A model generated the notes under the pieces. That model did no database searches and was not told the DNA's origin. It saw only the letters and a program-made list of their open reading frames with translations. A stretch of DNA of 64,000 nucleotides from Holophaga foetida DSM 6591. Its GTDB lineage: Bacteria > Acidobacteriota > Holophagae > Holophagales > Holophagaceae. The DNA lies in NCBI RefSeq assembly GCF_000242615.2, contig NZ_KI912268.1:2593223-2657222 (forward strand), written 5' to 3'. How positions within the stretch are numbered: position 1 is the stretch's first letter; every line of letters begins with the position of its first letter. Positions 1 to 8,021 of the stretch are shown one piece after another. The position numbers and the translations under genes are program-made.

Positions 1-92
1 GACCTGGCGTCCCCAAAAGTGGATCAGCAGGCGCGATTTCCCCATAGCCCTCGCCCAACTCCCCCGCCGCTCCGGGCTTGTTCAACACCGCA

Positions 93-151
93 TTTCATCG
101 GTGGGGGCTCCGTCTACCTGAGGCAGCCTCGCCCACGCCCCACCGACGAAA
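93..151 (+). promoter_or_regulatory. Hairpin over the start of the first gene
   Basis: Two 14-base arms (93-106 and 138-151) are complementary at 13 of 14 positions, with a 9-bp perfect GC-rich core, around a 31-base loop. The right arm runs into the A of the ATG at 151, so in mRNA the initiation region would be paired. No Shine-Dalgarno sequence is visible in front of that ATG. It could be a terminator of an upstream gene outside the window (there is no T-run) or a translation-control hairpin. Confidence 0.45.
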
Positions 152-1716
152 TGCTCACTGTTTTCCCCATCCTGCTGCTACTTTCGATCATCTATCCCAT
201 CGTTTGGGTCCGAAAGCAGTCCTTCGGACTCCTCAAAGCCTCCCTTGTAACCCTCGGCCTCCTGGTCCTGTGGTCATCCACGGTCTATGCACCCCAGATC
301 CTGCCAAGGCTCCTGACCACTTCCCGCGGGGGAGAGGATCAGGCCACCATGCTGGTCATTGGCTTGGATGGCCTGCGGGCGGACGTGGGTCAGGCCCAGA
401 CCACCGCCTACAAGGGAACCACCTACGAGAACGCCTTCACCGTCCTTCCCGCCACTCGTCTCCTCTGGCACATCCTTTGGGGAGGTGACCCTCTCTACTA
501 CACCGTGGGACATGCCCCCCCTGCCCTTGAGGAATATACGGGAGAACAGCCTCTGCCCTTGGTAGACCGCGCAGCTTCTGCGGGATGGAAACCGAGGTTT
601 TTCATCGATGACGGTGGAACCATCGGCCTCCTCGGCAGGCCCACCAACTTCGACGACATGCTTATGCCAGCCCCAGGCTGGGAGAACTTCGTCAATTCCA
701 ACCTGAGTGCCTCTTTCCCTCTTTTTGCAATCTGGGAGAACTGGGGGCGGGCCTTCCCCACCACCAACCCCTGGGCACCCCTGGATGGGGGACTGAAGGA
801 GGCCCTGCGGTTGGGCCGGGGCAGTCGCTGGGTGATGTTCCACTCCTGTCTGGCCCACCAGCCGATCTTCCTCCGCCGTTTCGAGCTCCAGCAACTTCCC
901 CGTTGGTGGAGTGCCCGGCCCAGTGCGCTCGAGCCCTATTCTGCCAAAATCCAGGTCACCCCAAAACGTGCCGCGAGTTACGACATCCGGCGTGATCCAT
1001 TCACCGCTTACAGCATTCGAATGGCATCTATCCTCAAGGCCTGGGAGCCCATCTGGAATGGCTTGGACCAGGATCCCCACTACGGGAAGGCCGTAAGGGT
1101 GCTGTTTTCCGACCACGGGGAGCGTTTCCACCACGTCACTGACAAAATCCGCCTGGCCGGTGTGCATGGGTTCAATCTGGACCCCTGGGAATGCCGGGTG
1201 ATGTTCAAGGCTGCGGGGCCTGGCTTCAGTTCAACCCCGACCACCCGCTCCGCATCCCTGAGCCTGCTCTCGCTGCGCGACGGCTTCCTGAAGGCCCTGG
1301 AAACTGGCAAGCCCTTTACGCCAGAAGACCTTGAGAAGGCCTACCCGATAGCTCCCATCCGCTATCAGGTGGTGGATACAAGCATCGTCACCACTGAACC
1401 TGCTGAGTACCGCAGGATGGATCTCAAGAAACTGGTCAAGGGCACCGCTATTGCCCCCGGAGGCATCTGGTTCACCCAGTACGAGAAACCCGCCTCCGAA
1501 CGGGCTGAGGATGTGAGCCTCGCCTGGGGCGAGGGTAAGCAACTCCGGGTCATTCTCCCACTCAAGGAAAGCGGAGCCCATCTCTACACCTATGAAGGTT
1601 ACGAGCTCAGGACCTTGGAAAACCTCTCGGAGGATCAGTACAAGGTCGAGAAGCAGAAGATGATCGAGACCCTCACCAAGAAGAAGATGGAACCCTCCAA
1701 GCCGAAGGTTCAATAG
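151..1716 (+). CDS. Membrane-anchored alkaline-phosphatase-superfamily hydrolase
   Basis: 521 aa from the ATG at 151; the frame is open upstream but lacks a better start. Two hydrophobic segments occupy roughly residues 1-20 and 25-50, so the catalytic part is probably periplasmic. A metal-site-like VIGLDGLRAD lies near residues 69-78, followed by TVLPATR (possible Thr nucleophile). A second metal-site motif, FSDHGERFH, lies near residue 320 with VHGFN shortly after. This arrangement is that of sulfatases, phosphoglycerol transferases and nucleotide pyrophosphatases. The substrate cannot be read from sequence. It converges with and overlaps the end of the prepilin gene by 7 bases. Confidence 0.6.
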   Translation: MLTVFPILLLLSIIYPIVWVRKQSFGLLKASLVTLGLLVLWSSTVYAPQILPRLLTTSRGGEDQATMLVIGLDGLRADVGQAQTTAYKGTTYENAFTVLPATRLLWHILWGGDPLYYTVGHAPPALEEYTGEQPLPLVDRAASAGWKPRFFIDDGGTIGLLGRPTNFDDMLMPAPGWENFVNSNLSASFPLFAIWENWGRAFPTTNPWAPLDGGLKEALRLGRGSRWVMFHSCLAHQPIFLRRFELQQLPRWWSARPSALEPYSAKIQVTPKRAASYDIRRDPFTAYSIRMASILKAWEPIWNGLDQDPHYGKAVRVLFSDHGERFHHVTDKIRLAGVHGFNLDPWECRVMFKAAGPGFSSTPTTRSASLSLLSLRDGFLKALETGKPFTPEDLEKAYPIAPIRYQVVDTSIVTTEPAEYRRMDLKKLVKGTAIAPGGIWFTQYEKPASERAEDVSLAWGEGKQLRVILPLKESGAHLYTYEGYELRTLENLSEDQYKVEKQKMIETLTKKKMEPSKPKVQ

Positions 1717-2129
1717 GCGGCGATGGTTGTAGATCCGGTCTGGGTGGTGGTCAGAATCGTGGCGCCACCCACGGTCGGGTCCTGCACGGTAAGCGTGTAG
1801 GTGAGTCCGGTGGAACCAAGGAGAAGGCTGAAGTTCATCTTGGAATTGCCCTTCGGTGTGAAGCTGGGAAGGAAGGTGGAGTTGCTGGGGGTGCCATTCG
1901 TCCAGGTGTAGGTTCCTGTGGTCCCGTACACTCCGTTCTCCGCCTTGCGGGTTTCCAGCGCCATCCGTAGCACCTGGGCATTGGTCTGGGCATCGCCGAT
2001 CACCCGCGCCCTGCGTCTCTGCCCTAGATAGCTGGGAATCGCGATGGTCGATATGATCCCCAGGATCGCCAACACCAGCAGCACTTCAATCAATGAAAAT
2101 CCATTCTTTCCGTTCCGGTGTCTGCGCAT
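1710..2129 (-). CDS. Type IV prepilin / pseudopilin
   Basis: 139 aa. The N-terminus carries a short basic leader and a class III prepilin peptidase site, KNGFSLIEVLLVLAILGII, with Gly before Phe and the conserved Glu at +5, followed by the hydrophobic helix. The rest is a small Ser/Thr/Gly-rich globular domain typical of short geopilin-like or minor pilins. A GGAGG ribosome site precedes the ATG. No other pilus genes (pilB, pilC, pilD) are nearby, so it must rely on assembly machinery encoded elsewhere. It could be a structural pilin or a minor/secretion pseudopilin; the sequence does not decide. Confidence 0.85.
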   Translation of the reverse strand: MRRHRNGKNGFSLIEVLLVLAILGIISTIAIPSYLGQRRRARVIGDAQTNAQVLRMALETRKAENGVYGTTGTYTWTNGTPSNSTFLPSFTPKGNSKMNFSLLLGSTGLTYTLTVQDPTVGGATILTTTQTGSTTIAAY

Positions 2130-2177
2130 GTTTTCCTCCCGATGGCTCTATGTACTATGCAATGGTCGTGCTGATTA

Positions 2178-2630
2178 TCAAGGGGCGATTCCCTGGGGGA
2201 TCCGTTCCCACTTGACCCCGAAATGCCCCAGGATTGCCTCCCGCTCGGCCTTCTCCTGTTCGGCGATGCTGGTGTAGGGGTGGAAGTATACGACGCGGCG
2301 GACGCCACGGCGGATGAGGGCGCGGGTGCAGGTGAGGCAGGGTTCGTGGGTGACGTAGGCGGTGGAGACTAGGCCGTCGCAGAAGCCCAGGGCGTTCTCC
2401 TCGGCGTGGCTGGTGTGGAGGCAGCGCTGGTTGGGGCCGCAGGTCTCGGGGGTGCAGTGGGGCATGCCAGGGAGGGCGCCATTGTATCCGGCGGAGGCGA
2501 TGCCGCCATCGGGGCGGAGCAGGATGCAGCCCACCTTGAGGCGGCAGCAGGTCCCGAGGCGGCTCAGTTCGAGCGCCATGTTCATGAAGACCTGGTCCTT
2601 GAGGTGGCTGCGTTCGGCGTCGTGGGTCAT
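2178..2630 (-). CDS. dCMP deaminase (ComEB-like)
   Basis: 150 aa. Converts dCMP to dUMP, the precursor of dTMP; zinc-dependent cytidine deaminase fold. The zinc and catalytic residues are visible as SHAEENAL (His ligand and catalytic Glu) and EPCLTCTRAL (two Cys ligands). The N-terminal GTCCRLKVGCILL and the CTPETCGPNQRCLHT insertion match the dCMP/ComE deaminase branch rather than tRNA adenosine deaminase. Its ATG overlaps the stop of the upstream HEPN gene in an ATGA, so it is translationally coupled to that cassette, an unusual neighbour for a nucleotide-metabolism enzyme. Confidence 0.88.
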   Translation of the reverse strand: MTHDAERSHLKDQVFMNMALELSRLGTCCRLKVGCILLRPDGGIASAGYNGALPGMPHCTPETCGPNQRCLHTSHAEENALGFCDGLVSTAYVTHEPCLTCTRALIRRGVRRVVYFHPYTSIAEQEKAEREAILGHFGVKWERIPQGIAP

Positions 2631-3040
2631 GGCGTCTGGATTCCTCGTCGGTTCATCTGGATTTCAACCCAGGCAAGCACGATCTCAGCATGCCGGATCG
2701 CTTCTTGGTGCTCCTCAACCTCGACTCGCTCGTAGACGCCGGGGTAACGGGTTTCCACAGCGTACCGGGTCAGCACGATAGCTTGGTCAACGTCTTCCGG
2801 AACCAGAACTCCAAGGTCCTCCAATCCAGCCAGCAACTGGTCAAGGCTGTGGACAAAGGGAAAGGGACTACCGAGACAAAGATAAAGAGCTTTCAGGGCC
2901 TTTTCAGCGGACTGTTGGGCCTGGTAGCAGAGATCCTCCAACAGGATGCCTGGTACCTGATCCGCCTTCGCCAGAGCCAAACTAGCTCTGGCCCTCTGCA
3001 TCCACTCTTGTGGGGAACCGGGGAAATGGTCACGCGGCAT
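2627..3040 (-). CDS. HEPN-domain protein of a HEPN/MNT pair
   Basis: 137 aa from the ATG at 3040 (MPRDHFPGS). It is an all-helical small protein with the features of the HEPN family: WMQRARASLALAK, CYQAQQSAEKALKALY, and a C-terminal AVETRYPGVYE followed by a long helix. It overlaps the nucleotidyltransferase gene by 11 bases, the usual HEPN/MNT two-gene arrangement. Known pairs act as toxin-antitoxin modules in which the MNT protein AMPylates the HEPN RNase. The R-x4-6-H RNase motif is not clear here, so toxicity is uncertain and a non-toxic nucleotide-binding role is possible. Confidence 0.8.
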   Translation of the reverse strand: MPRDHFPGSPQEWMQRARASLALAKADQVPGILLEDLCYQAQQSAEKALKALYLCLGSPFPFVHSLDQLLAGLEDLGVLVPEDVDQAIVLTRYAVETRYPGVYERVEVEEHQEAIRHAEIVLAWVEIQMNRRGIQTP

Positions 3041-3347
3041 GATAAAGCTCTCGGCCTTCAGCCAAGGCCCGTTGGTAGACCATCCCCGGGTTGTCCTGTT
3101 GCGTGAGCACGTCGTTCTCGGTAGCCACGACGACATCAATGGCGCACCCGAAGCGGCGAAGTGCTCGGTAGAGCTGAGCAGAAACATCCCTGCGGCGAGC
3201 GCCGTCGGCCATGATCACTAGGACATCAAGATCACTATCAAGGCCCATCTCATCCCTGGCCGCCGATCCAAACAGAATGATCCGACGGGGTTTCACCGCC
3301 TGCACCACACGCTCGACGAGCGTATCCAGCACGGATTGGGGGATCAC
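3030..3347 (-). CDS. Minimal nucleotidyltransferase (MNT) of a HEPN/MNT pair
   Basis: 105 aa starting at a GTG at 3347 that sits just after an AGGAGG ribosome site; longer upstream frames have no such signal. The Pol-beta-type motif GSAARDEMGLDSDLDVLV gives GS-x(n)-DxD for metal and nucleotide binding, and the third Asp is probably in CAIDVVV. It is the antitoxin/AMPylase candidate of the HEPN/MNT pair and is transcribed first. Length and motif fit the family well. Confidence 0.82.
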   Translation of the reverse strand: MIPQSVLDTLVERVVQAVKPRRIILFGSAARDEMGLDSDLDVLVIMADGARRRDVSAQLYRALRRFGCAIDVVVATENDVLTQQDNPGMVYQRALAEGRELYHAA

Positions 3348-3393
3348 AAAGCCTCCTGATGGGACATGGTAGCGCGACAGGCGTACCTCAGAT

Positions 3394-3948
3394 TCAGGAG
3401 AGCACCTCGCCCAATCGGACCCCCAAACTGCCGCCCAGCAGGCGCACAGGTGCCCCCCAGTCGATGCGGGCCTTCTCCTCGTACCGCCCTTCCACCAGAT
3501 GGAGCAGGATGCCGAGGCGCTCATCGGGGTCGACGATCAGGTACTCGGGCACCCCAGCAGCCTCGTATTTCCATCGCTTGATGCTGTGGTCCTTGCCGGC
3601 GGTCCTGGGACTCAGGATCTCCACCACGAGGTCGGGGGCGCCTTCAATGCCCCTGGGGGAGATCTTGGCTGGATCGCAGACCACCAGAAGATCAGGGATG
3701 AGGACCCCCGAATCCAGGAAGACATCGGTGGGGGCCGCGAAGACCTTGCAGTCGCCGCCAGACTTTCGCTTGGCTGCCTCCAAGGCGTTCCATATCGCGC
3801 TGTGAAGGTTGGAGGAAATCTCCTGGTGGGCTGTCGAAGGCGAGGGCGTCATATCGTAGGCGACCCCGTCGATCAGCTCCCAGCGTCCTTCCCAGGTCTG
3901 CCAATCGTCGAGGGTGTAGCCAGGGTGTTTGGGTTGGGGGAGGTTCAT
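3394..3948 (-). CDS. Uma2-like (DUF820) endonuclease-fold protein
   Basis: 184 aa. Restriction-endonuclease-like fold of the Uma2/DUF820 family, shown by GAPDLVVEILSPRTAGKD (Asp and Glu of the PD-(D/E)xK site), KRWKYEAAGVPEYLIVDPDE (Lys and the YLIVD strand) and the early YELIDG-like WELIDGVAYDMTPSPS. A clear GGAGG precedes the ATG. This family is often multicopy in cyanobacteria and other phyla, and its cellular role is unknown. It lies head-to-tail before the HEPN/MNT pair and divergent from the Phd/ParE pair. Confidence 0.8.
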   Translation of the reverse strand: MNLPQPKHPGYTLDDWQTWEGRWELIDGVAYDMTPSPSTAHQEISSNLHSAIWNALEAAKRKSGGDCKVFAAPTDVFLDSGVLIPDLLVVCDPAKISPRGIEGAPDLVVEILSPRTAGKDHSIKRWKYEAAGVPEYLIVDPDERLGILLHLVEGRYEEKARIDWGAPVRLLGGSLGVRLGEVLS

Positions 3949-4092
3949 GGGTTATTCCTCCGAGCTGGGGCCAGTATGGCACAGGGGAACGGAGCCTCAC
4001 GATGGGAGTGTCCTAAAGCCTTGGCGTTTGGTGTACAACTTTTGTGATTGACGAAGGACTACAAAAGAATCACTTTTAATCGGAGGTACTCC

Positions 4093-4356
4093 ATGCTCCC
4101 CACTCTGAAACCCGTGACTGACATCAAGCGGCATGCCGTAGAGATCATTGACCAGCTCCGGGAGGATCGCATCCCGGTCCTCATCACGGAAAGGGGACGG
4201 GAAGCCGCAGTCCTGCTCGATGTGGGGACCTATCGTGGAATGCTCAAACGCATGGAGTTGCTGGAAGCCATCGCGGAAGGCGAGCAGGACTTTCGAGCAG
4301 GCCGCTTCAGCACCCATGAGGAGGTGGTGGACCGGATGGCTAAGCGATGGGCGTGA
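4093..4356 (+). CDS. Phd/YefM-type antitoxin
   Basis: 87 aa from the ATG at 4093, preceded by GGAGGT at 4082-4087. The N-terminal half (TLKPVTDIKRHAVEIIDQLRE, then PVLITERGREAAVLLD) is the Phd/YefM DNA-binding fold. The C-terminal helix (FRAGRFSTHEEVVDRMAKR) would wrap the toxin. It overlaps the toxin gene by 10 bases, and such antitoxins usually repress their own promoter. Confidence 0.88.
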   Translation: MLPTLKPVTDIKRHAVEIIDQLREDRIPVLITERGREAAVLLDVGTYRGMLKRMELLEAIAEGEQDFRAGRFSTHEEVVDRMAKRWA

Positions 4357-4661
4357 GAGCCCTTCCCATCCTCTGGTCCCAAGGTGCCGAGGACTCCCTC
4401 CATCGAATCCTGACCTATATCGAGGCCGAGAACCCGATTGCCGCACGGTACCTTTGGCTGAAAGTCACCGAGGCAATCACCCGCGCTGCGGAGTTTCCTG
4501 AGATGGCTCCCCATGTGGGAGAACTGGACCGATCCTATCGGGAGATCCTCGGAGTACGCCCCTTCCGGGTCGTCTACAGAGTTGAGGCAGGTGCTCTTCG
4601 TATCGTCACTGTGCTTCGCCAGGAGCAGGACTACGATCCCGCCCGCTTCCTGGTGGACTAG
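4347..4661 (+). CDS. RelE/ParE-family toxin
   Basis: 104 aa. Small basic RelE/ParE-superfamily protein: an N-terminal WSQGAEDSLHRILTYIEAENP helix pair, the central EMAPHVGELDRSYREI loop, and a C-terminal sheet with FRVVYRVEAGALRIVTVLRQEQDY. This looks more like ParE (gyrase inhibitor) than RelE because a RelE catalytic set is not evident. Overlapping start with the antitoxin gene shows coupling. Its origin-proximal position, in the same window as gyrA and gyrB, is coincidental as far as the sequence shows. Confidence 0.87.
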   Translation: MGVRALPILWSQGAEDSLHRILTYIEAENPIAARYLWLKVTEAITRAAEFPEMAPHVGELDRSYREILGVRPFRVVYRVEAGALRIVTVLRQEQDYDPARFLVD

Positions 4662-4666
4662 GTCCC

Positions 4667-5500
4667 CTACAGCTTCATCCCCTTGAACACCCGCTCGGGG
4701 ATGTGCTGGATGATGGCCATGATAAGGCGCCACATCCGGGGGTAGTAGACGATGTCGGGGCCGCCGTGGAGGGCCCAGGCCATGGCGCGGCCAGCGGCCA
4801 TGGGGCTGGCCACGCAGAAGGTGCCGGGCTTGCCGTAGGTCATGGCGGTGTCCACGAAGCCTGGCTTGAAGGTCACCACGCGCACATCCTTGGAATGGAG
4901 GCGGTTCCGCAGGCCGCTCAGCCAGATGGAGAGGGCGCCCTTGGCGGAGCCGTAGACGAAGTTGCTCTGGCGGCCCCGGTCCCCGGCCACGGAAGTCACG
5001 CCCACGATCACCCCTCGGCGCTGGCTCTCGAAGTGCTGGGCGCAGGCCCCCAGGATGCTGACGACCCCCAGGTAGTTGCTGCGGATGATCTGCTCGGCTT
5101 TGAAGGGGTCCAGGGTCGCGGGATCCTCACCCATGGTGCCCACCAGGGAGACGACGCCCTCCAGGGAGCCCAGGGCCTCCAGGACGGTGCCCAGGAAGGG
5201 AAGGTGGGATTCCAGATCCCCGGCGTCGAAGTGGCCATGGAAGACCGTGACCCCGTGGCGGATCCGCAGATCGGAGGCCAAGCGGGCGCACTCCTCGACA
5301 TCCCGCGAGGCCAGGTAGATGGGTTGCCCTGACTGCGCCAGGGCCGTGGCCAGCCCCCGGGCCATGGGGGAGGTGGCGCCCAGGATGAGGACAGGCGTGT
5401 TGCCCGGGCTTAGCCCGGACACCACGCGGGGAGCACGAGGGGGACGCAGAGCGAGCTTAGCGAGCGGGCGGTCCCCCTCGTTCACGTCAGGACCCTTCAT
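4667..5500 (-). CDS. Short-chain dehydrogenase, DprE2-like
   Basis: 277 aa from the ATG at 5500, which overlaps the stop of the upstream DprE1-like gene (ATGA). Classical Rossmann features: LILGATSPMARGLATALA near residues 38-55 and the catalytic VYGSAKGALS (Tyr-x3-Lys) with Ser in VTSVAGD. The C-terminal part (PGFVDTAMTYG, MWRLIMAIIQHIPERVFK) resembles DprE2, which reduces the 2-keto intermediate of decaprenylphosphoryl-ribose epimerisation with NADH. Assignment rests on the DprE1-like partner; by itself it could be another SDR. Confidence 0.75.
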   Translation of the reverse strand: MKGPDVNEGDRPLAKLALRPPRAPRVVSGLSPGNTPVLILGATSPMARGLATALAQSGQPIYLASRDVEECARLASDLRIRHGVTVFHGHFDAGDLESHLPFLGTVLEALGSLEGVVSLVGTMGEDPATLDPFKAEQIIRSNYLGVVSILGACAQHFESQRRGVIVGVTSVAGDRGRQSNFVYGSAKGALSIWLSGLRNRLHSKDVRVVTFKPGFVDTAMTYGKPGTFCVASPMAAGRAMAWALHGGPDIVYYPRMWRLIMAIIQHIPERVFKGMKL

Positions 5501-6843
5501 GCGCCCTCCTTCATGCGCAGTCGGCGACTGAGACTGGACTGGAGCATCCACTCGGGGTCCACCTGGGCCTTCACCCCGAGCCACTCCTCGAAGCGGGGGT
5601 ACATGGCCCGGAAGGATTCGGGGGAGAGATGGGCATCCTTGCAGAGATTCACCCGGCCACCGCCCTTGAGGACGATGGCGTCCAGGCGCTTCAGGAGGGC
5701 CTCGGTCTCTGGGCCCCGGTAGGGCAGGTCCAAGGCCAGGGTGTATCCCTCGGTGGGGAAGGAGAGGTGCCCTGGGCCCGCAGCCCCCAGACGCTTGAGC
5801 ACCGCCAGAAAGGAGGCGGCCTCTGCAGCGGAGATCTCTTCCAACTGGGCCTTGACTCCCTCGAAGGCGGTGCCGGGGGGCAGGACGCTCTGGTACTGGA
5901 CGAAGCCGCGGCGGCCGTAGATGCGGTTCCAGTGGCCAACCATGTCAAGTGGGTAGAAGAAGGGATCCATGGCGCTCAGGAAGGGGAAGCGCTTTCGCCC
6001 ATTGCGACGGTAGTAGACCCCGTTGAAGGCCCGGACCGTCAAGGAGTTCAGACACCCGGAGGGGAAGTTGAAGGGGGCCTGGATCAAAGGCTTGGACCTG
6101 GGGGCCTTGGCGGGAGGCAGGTTCTTCTCGGTCCGATGGTGGCCCGCCATGAAGATGCTGCGGCCAAGCTCCCTGCCCTTGGCCAGGCAGTCGATCCAGG
6201 CCACGGTGTAAGGGGCATCAGCCTCGGGGTCCGACAGCAGGTTGAAGGCGGATTCCAGTTCCCTGGCAGGGTGATGGGTCACCTCCATCCACAGGCTGGA
6301 GACCGGCTTGAGCTGGAGAGCCATGGCCCCGATGATCCCCGTGAGCCCCTGGCCCCCCACGGTGGCCCAGAAAATCTCGGGATGCTCCTCCGGGGAGCAG
6401 GTCAGGCGCCCCAGAGCGGGGGTGAAGAGCTCGATCCAGGCCACATGGGCGGAGAAGCAGCCCTCTCCATGGTGGTTCTTGCCATGGACATCGGAGGCGA
6501 TGGCACCCCCAAGGGTTACGAACTTGGTGCCGGGGGTCACCGGCAGGAACCAGCCTCGGGGCAGGAAGATCTCCGCCACCTCCGCCAGGCTCAGCCCGGC
6601 CTCCGCCACCAGGATGCCCAAGGTCTCATCAAATTCCAGGATACGGTTCAGGCGGGTCATCTCCACGACACGCCCCCCCTGGTTCAGGGAGGAATCCCCG
6701 TAGCTGCGGCCCAGACCCCGGGGGAGGGTATCAGCCTCGATCCTGCTCAGATCCCCGTAGCGATCGGGCCGGAGTACGCCGCAGCGCTGCACGGGGTGAC
6801 GACCCCAACCGCTGAGCTCGCATTCACGCACTGGCAGCACCAT
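5497..6843 (-). CDS. FAD-linked oxidase, DprE1-like (decaprenylphosphoryl-ribose 2-oxidase)
   Basis: 448 aa. The FAD-binding PCMH fold is seen as LPRGLGRSYGDSSLN near residues 40-54 and TPGTKFVTLGGAIASDVHG followed by KNHH near residues 115-140, very close to the mycobacterial DprE1 signature. The C-terminal substrate domain ends with CKDAHLSPESFRAMYPRFEEW, including the conserved Lys-Asp. In mycobacteria DprE1 oxidises the 2-OH of decaprenylphosphoryl-ribose and DprE2 reduces it to the arabinose form. Here the two are coupled by ATGA, and a UbiA-like enzyme is divergent, so the same epimerisation is the likely job. Confidence 0.8.
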   Translation of the reverse strand: MVLPVRECELSGWGRHPVQRCGVLRPDRYGDLSRIEADTLPRGLGRSYGDSSLNQGGRVVEMTRLNRILEFDETLGILVAEAGLSLAEVAEIFLPRGWFLPVTPGTKFVTLGGAIASDVHGKNHHGEGCFSAHVAWIELFTPALGRLTCSPEEHPEIFWATVGGQGLTGIIGAMALQLKPVSSLWMEVTHHPARELESAFNLLSDPEADAPYTVAWIDCLAKGRELGRSIFMAGHHRTEKNLPPAKAPRSKPLIQAPFNFPSGCLNSLTVRAFNGVYYRRNGRKRFPFLSAMDPFFYPLDMVGHWNRIYGRRGFVQYQSVLPPGTAFEGVKAQLEEISAAEAASFLAVLKRLGAAGPGHLSFPTEGYTLALDLPYRGPETEALLKRLDAIVLKGGGRVNLCKDAHLSPESFRAMYPRFEEWLGVKAQVDPEWMLQSSLSRRLRMKEGA

Positions 6844-6948
6844 CTCAACCTCGCCTCCTAGATCCTCGCAGAAGTCTGAGAAGGAGCGAAATCATCCGAA
6901 GCGATAGGATCTAGGGAGATCAGAACCTCCTCAGACAAGGAATCCCCG

Positions 6949-7785
6949 TTGCCCCAACGCCTCCGCGCCCTTCTGCGGCTCCTGCGCCCCACCCAGCACT
7001 ACAAGGCGGGGATCATCTGGCTGCCGGCTTTCTTCCACGGCCTCGGCGCCTTCCGCACCCAGGCCCCAGATCTGGTGGGCATCACCCTGGTCTGGATACT
7101 CGCAGCCAGCCTGGTCTATGTGCTCAACGATGTGGCGGACCTGGAAAGCGATCGGCATCGCTCCGACCGGCTCCATCGCCCCCTGGCTTCAGGGGCCCTT
7201 TCCCGGGGCCATGCCCTGGCCTATGCGGGCTTCCTGGCCTTGCTCCTGGCCTTGGCCCTGACCCGCTTTCCGGGACGTCTGGCCCTTCTCGTCGGCATCT
7301 ACCTTCTGCTGAACCTGGGCTATTCCCTGGGCCTCAAGCGCCACCTGGGCCTCCAGCAGGCCATCATCGCCCTGGGTTTCTGGCTGCGGCTCCAGAGCGG
7401 CGCCGACCCCATGGTCTCCATCCCTCTCACCCCCTGGGCCTCCCTGTTCACCCTGGGACTGGCTTACTACCTCAACTGCATGAAGGGGCTCCACCGACGC
7501 ACCCATGAAGCCCATCGGCCCTTCCGATTCGCCATGGGACTGGGGGCAGGACTGGCTGGTTCCCTGGCCCTGGCCGCCCTGGTGGCCATCTGTCTTCGGC
7601 GGGGCCTCGACGGCTCCCTGCGCCTCCCAGAGCTCCCCCCCCTCTTCTGCCTAGTGGGGATGCATCGGGTGGCCTTTCAGAGCTGGAGTCCCGTCAAGGC
7701 CCGGGAACAGTCCTCCGCCTTCTTTGGCGACTGGGTAACCCTGGGGGCCATGGCGCTCTTCGCCCTGGTGTTCATCTGGGGGTAG
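6949..7785 (+). CDS. UbiA-family prenyltransferase, probable phosphoribosyl/polyprenyl-phosphate transferase
   Basis: 278 aa from a TTG at 6949. Multi-spanning membrane protein; first Asp-rich motif VLNDVADLESDRHRSDR near residues 58-75 followed by RPLASGALSRG, which matches UbiA-type 5-phosphoribosyl transferases (DppR synthase, NDVxDxxxD and RPIAAG). A second cytosolic loop motif is YSLGLKRHLGLQQAI. It is divergent from the DprE2/DprE1 pair with a 105-bp gap. Together they could make a polyprenyl-phosphoryl pentose donor. A menaquinone or haem role is possible but fits the neighbours less well. Confidence 0.72.
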   Translation: MPQRLRALLRLLRPTQHYKAGIIWLPAFFHGLGAFRTQAPDLVGITLVWILAASLVYVLNDVADLESDRHRSDRLHRPLASGALSRGHALAYAGFLALLLALALTRFPGRLALLVGIYLLLNLGYSLGLKRHLGLQQAIIALGFWLRLQSGADPMVSIPLTPWASLFTLGLAYYLNCMKGLHRRTHEAHRPFRFAMGLGAGLAGSLALAALVAICLRRGLDGSLRLPELPPLFCLVGMHRVAFQSWSPVKAREQSSAFFGDWVTLGAMALFALVFIWG

Positions 7786-8021
7786 CCATAATCAAGATGC
7801 GTCGCCCACTGGACGAAGTAGGCTTCGTCACCCGTGATGGGCGTTGAGCGAGGGCCGTGCTTCCAGGAAAGGGTTCCGGCATCGAAAGACCAGGAAGGGA
7901 CCGGATCGATCGAAATCGTCTCCTGAACGGGTAGCACCTGCGAATTTTGCATCTGGTCCTGGCTTGCGATGGATGGCATGAAAGGGTCCCCGAGCTACAC
8001 TGAACCCCAAAGAGGTATCCA

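Noticed and set aside
7677..7979. Minus-strand 100-codon frame downstream of the UbiA gene
   Set aside because: The first 68 residues read somewhat protein-like (SWSFDAGTLSWKHGP), but it runs 100 bases into the UbiA gene, has no clear ribosome site and matches no known family. It could be a remnant.
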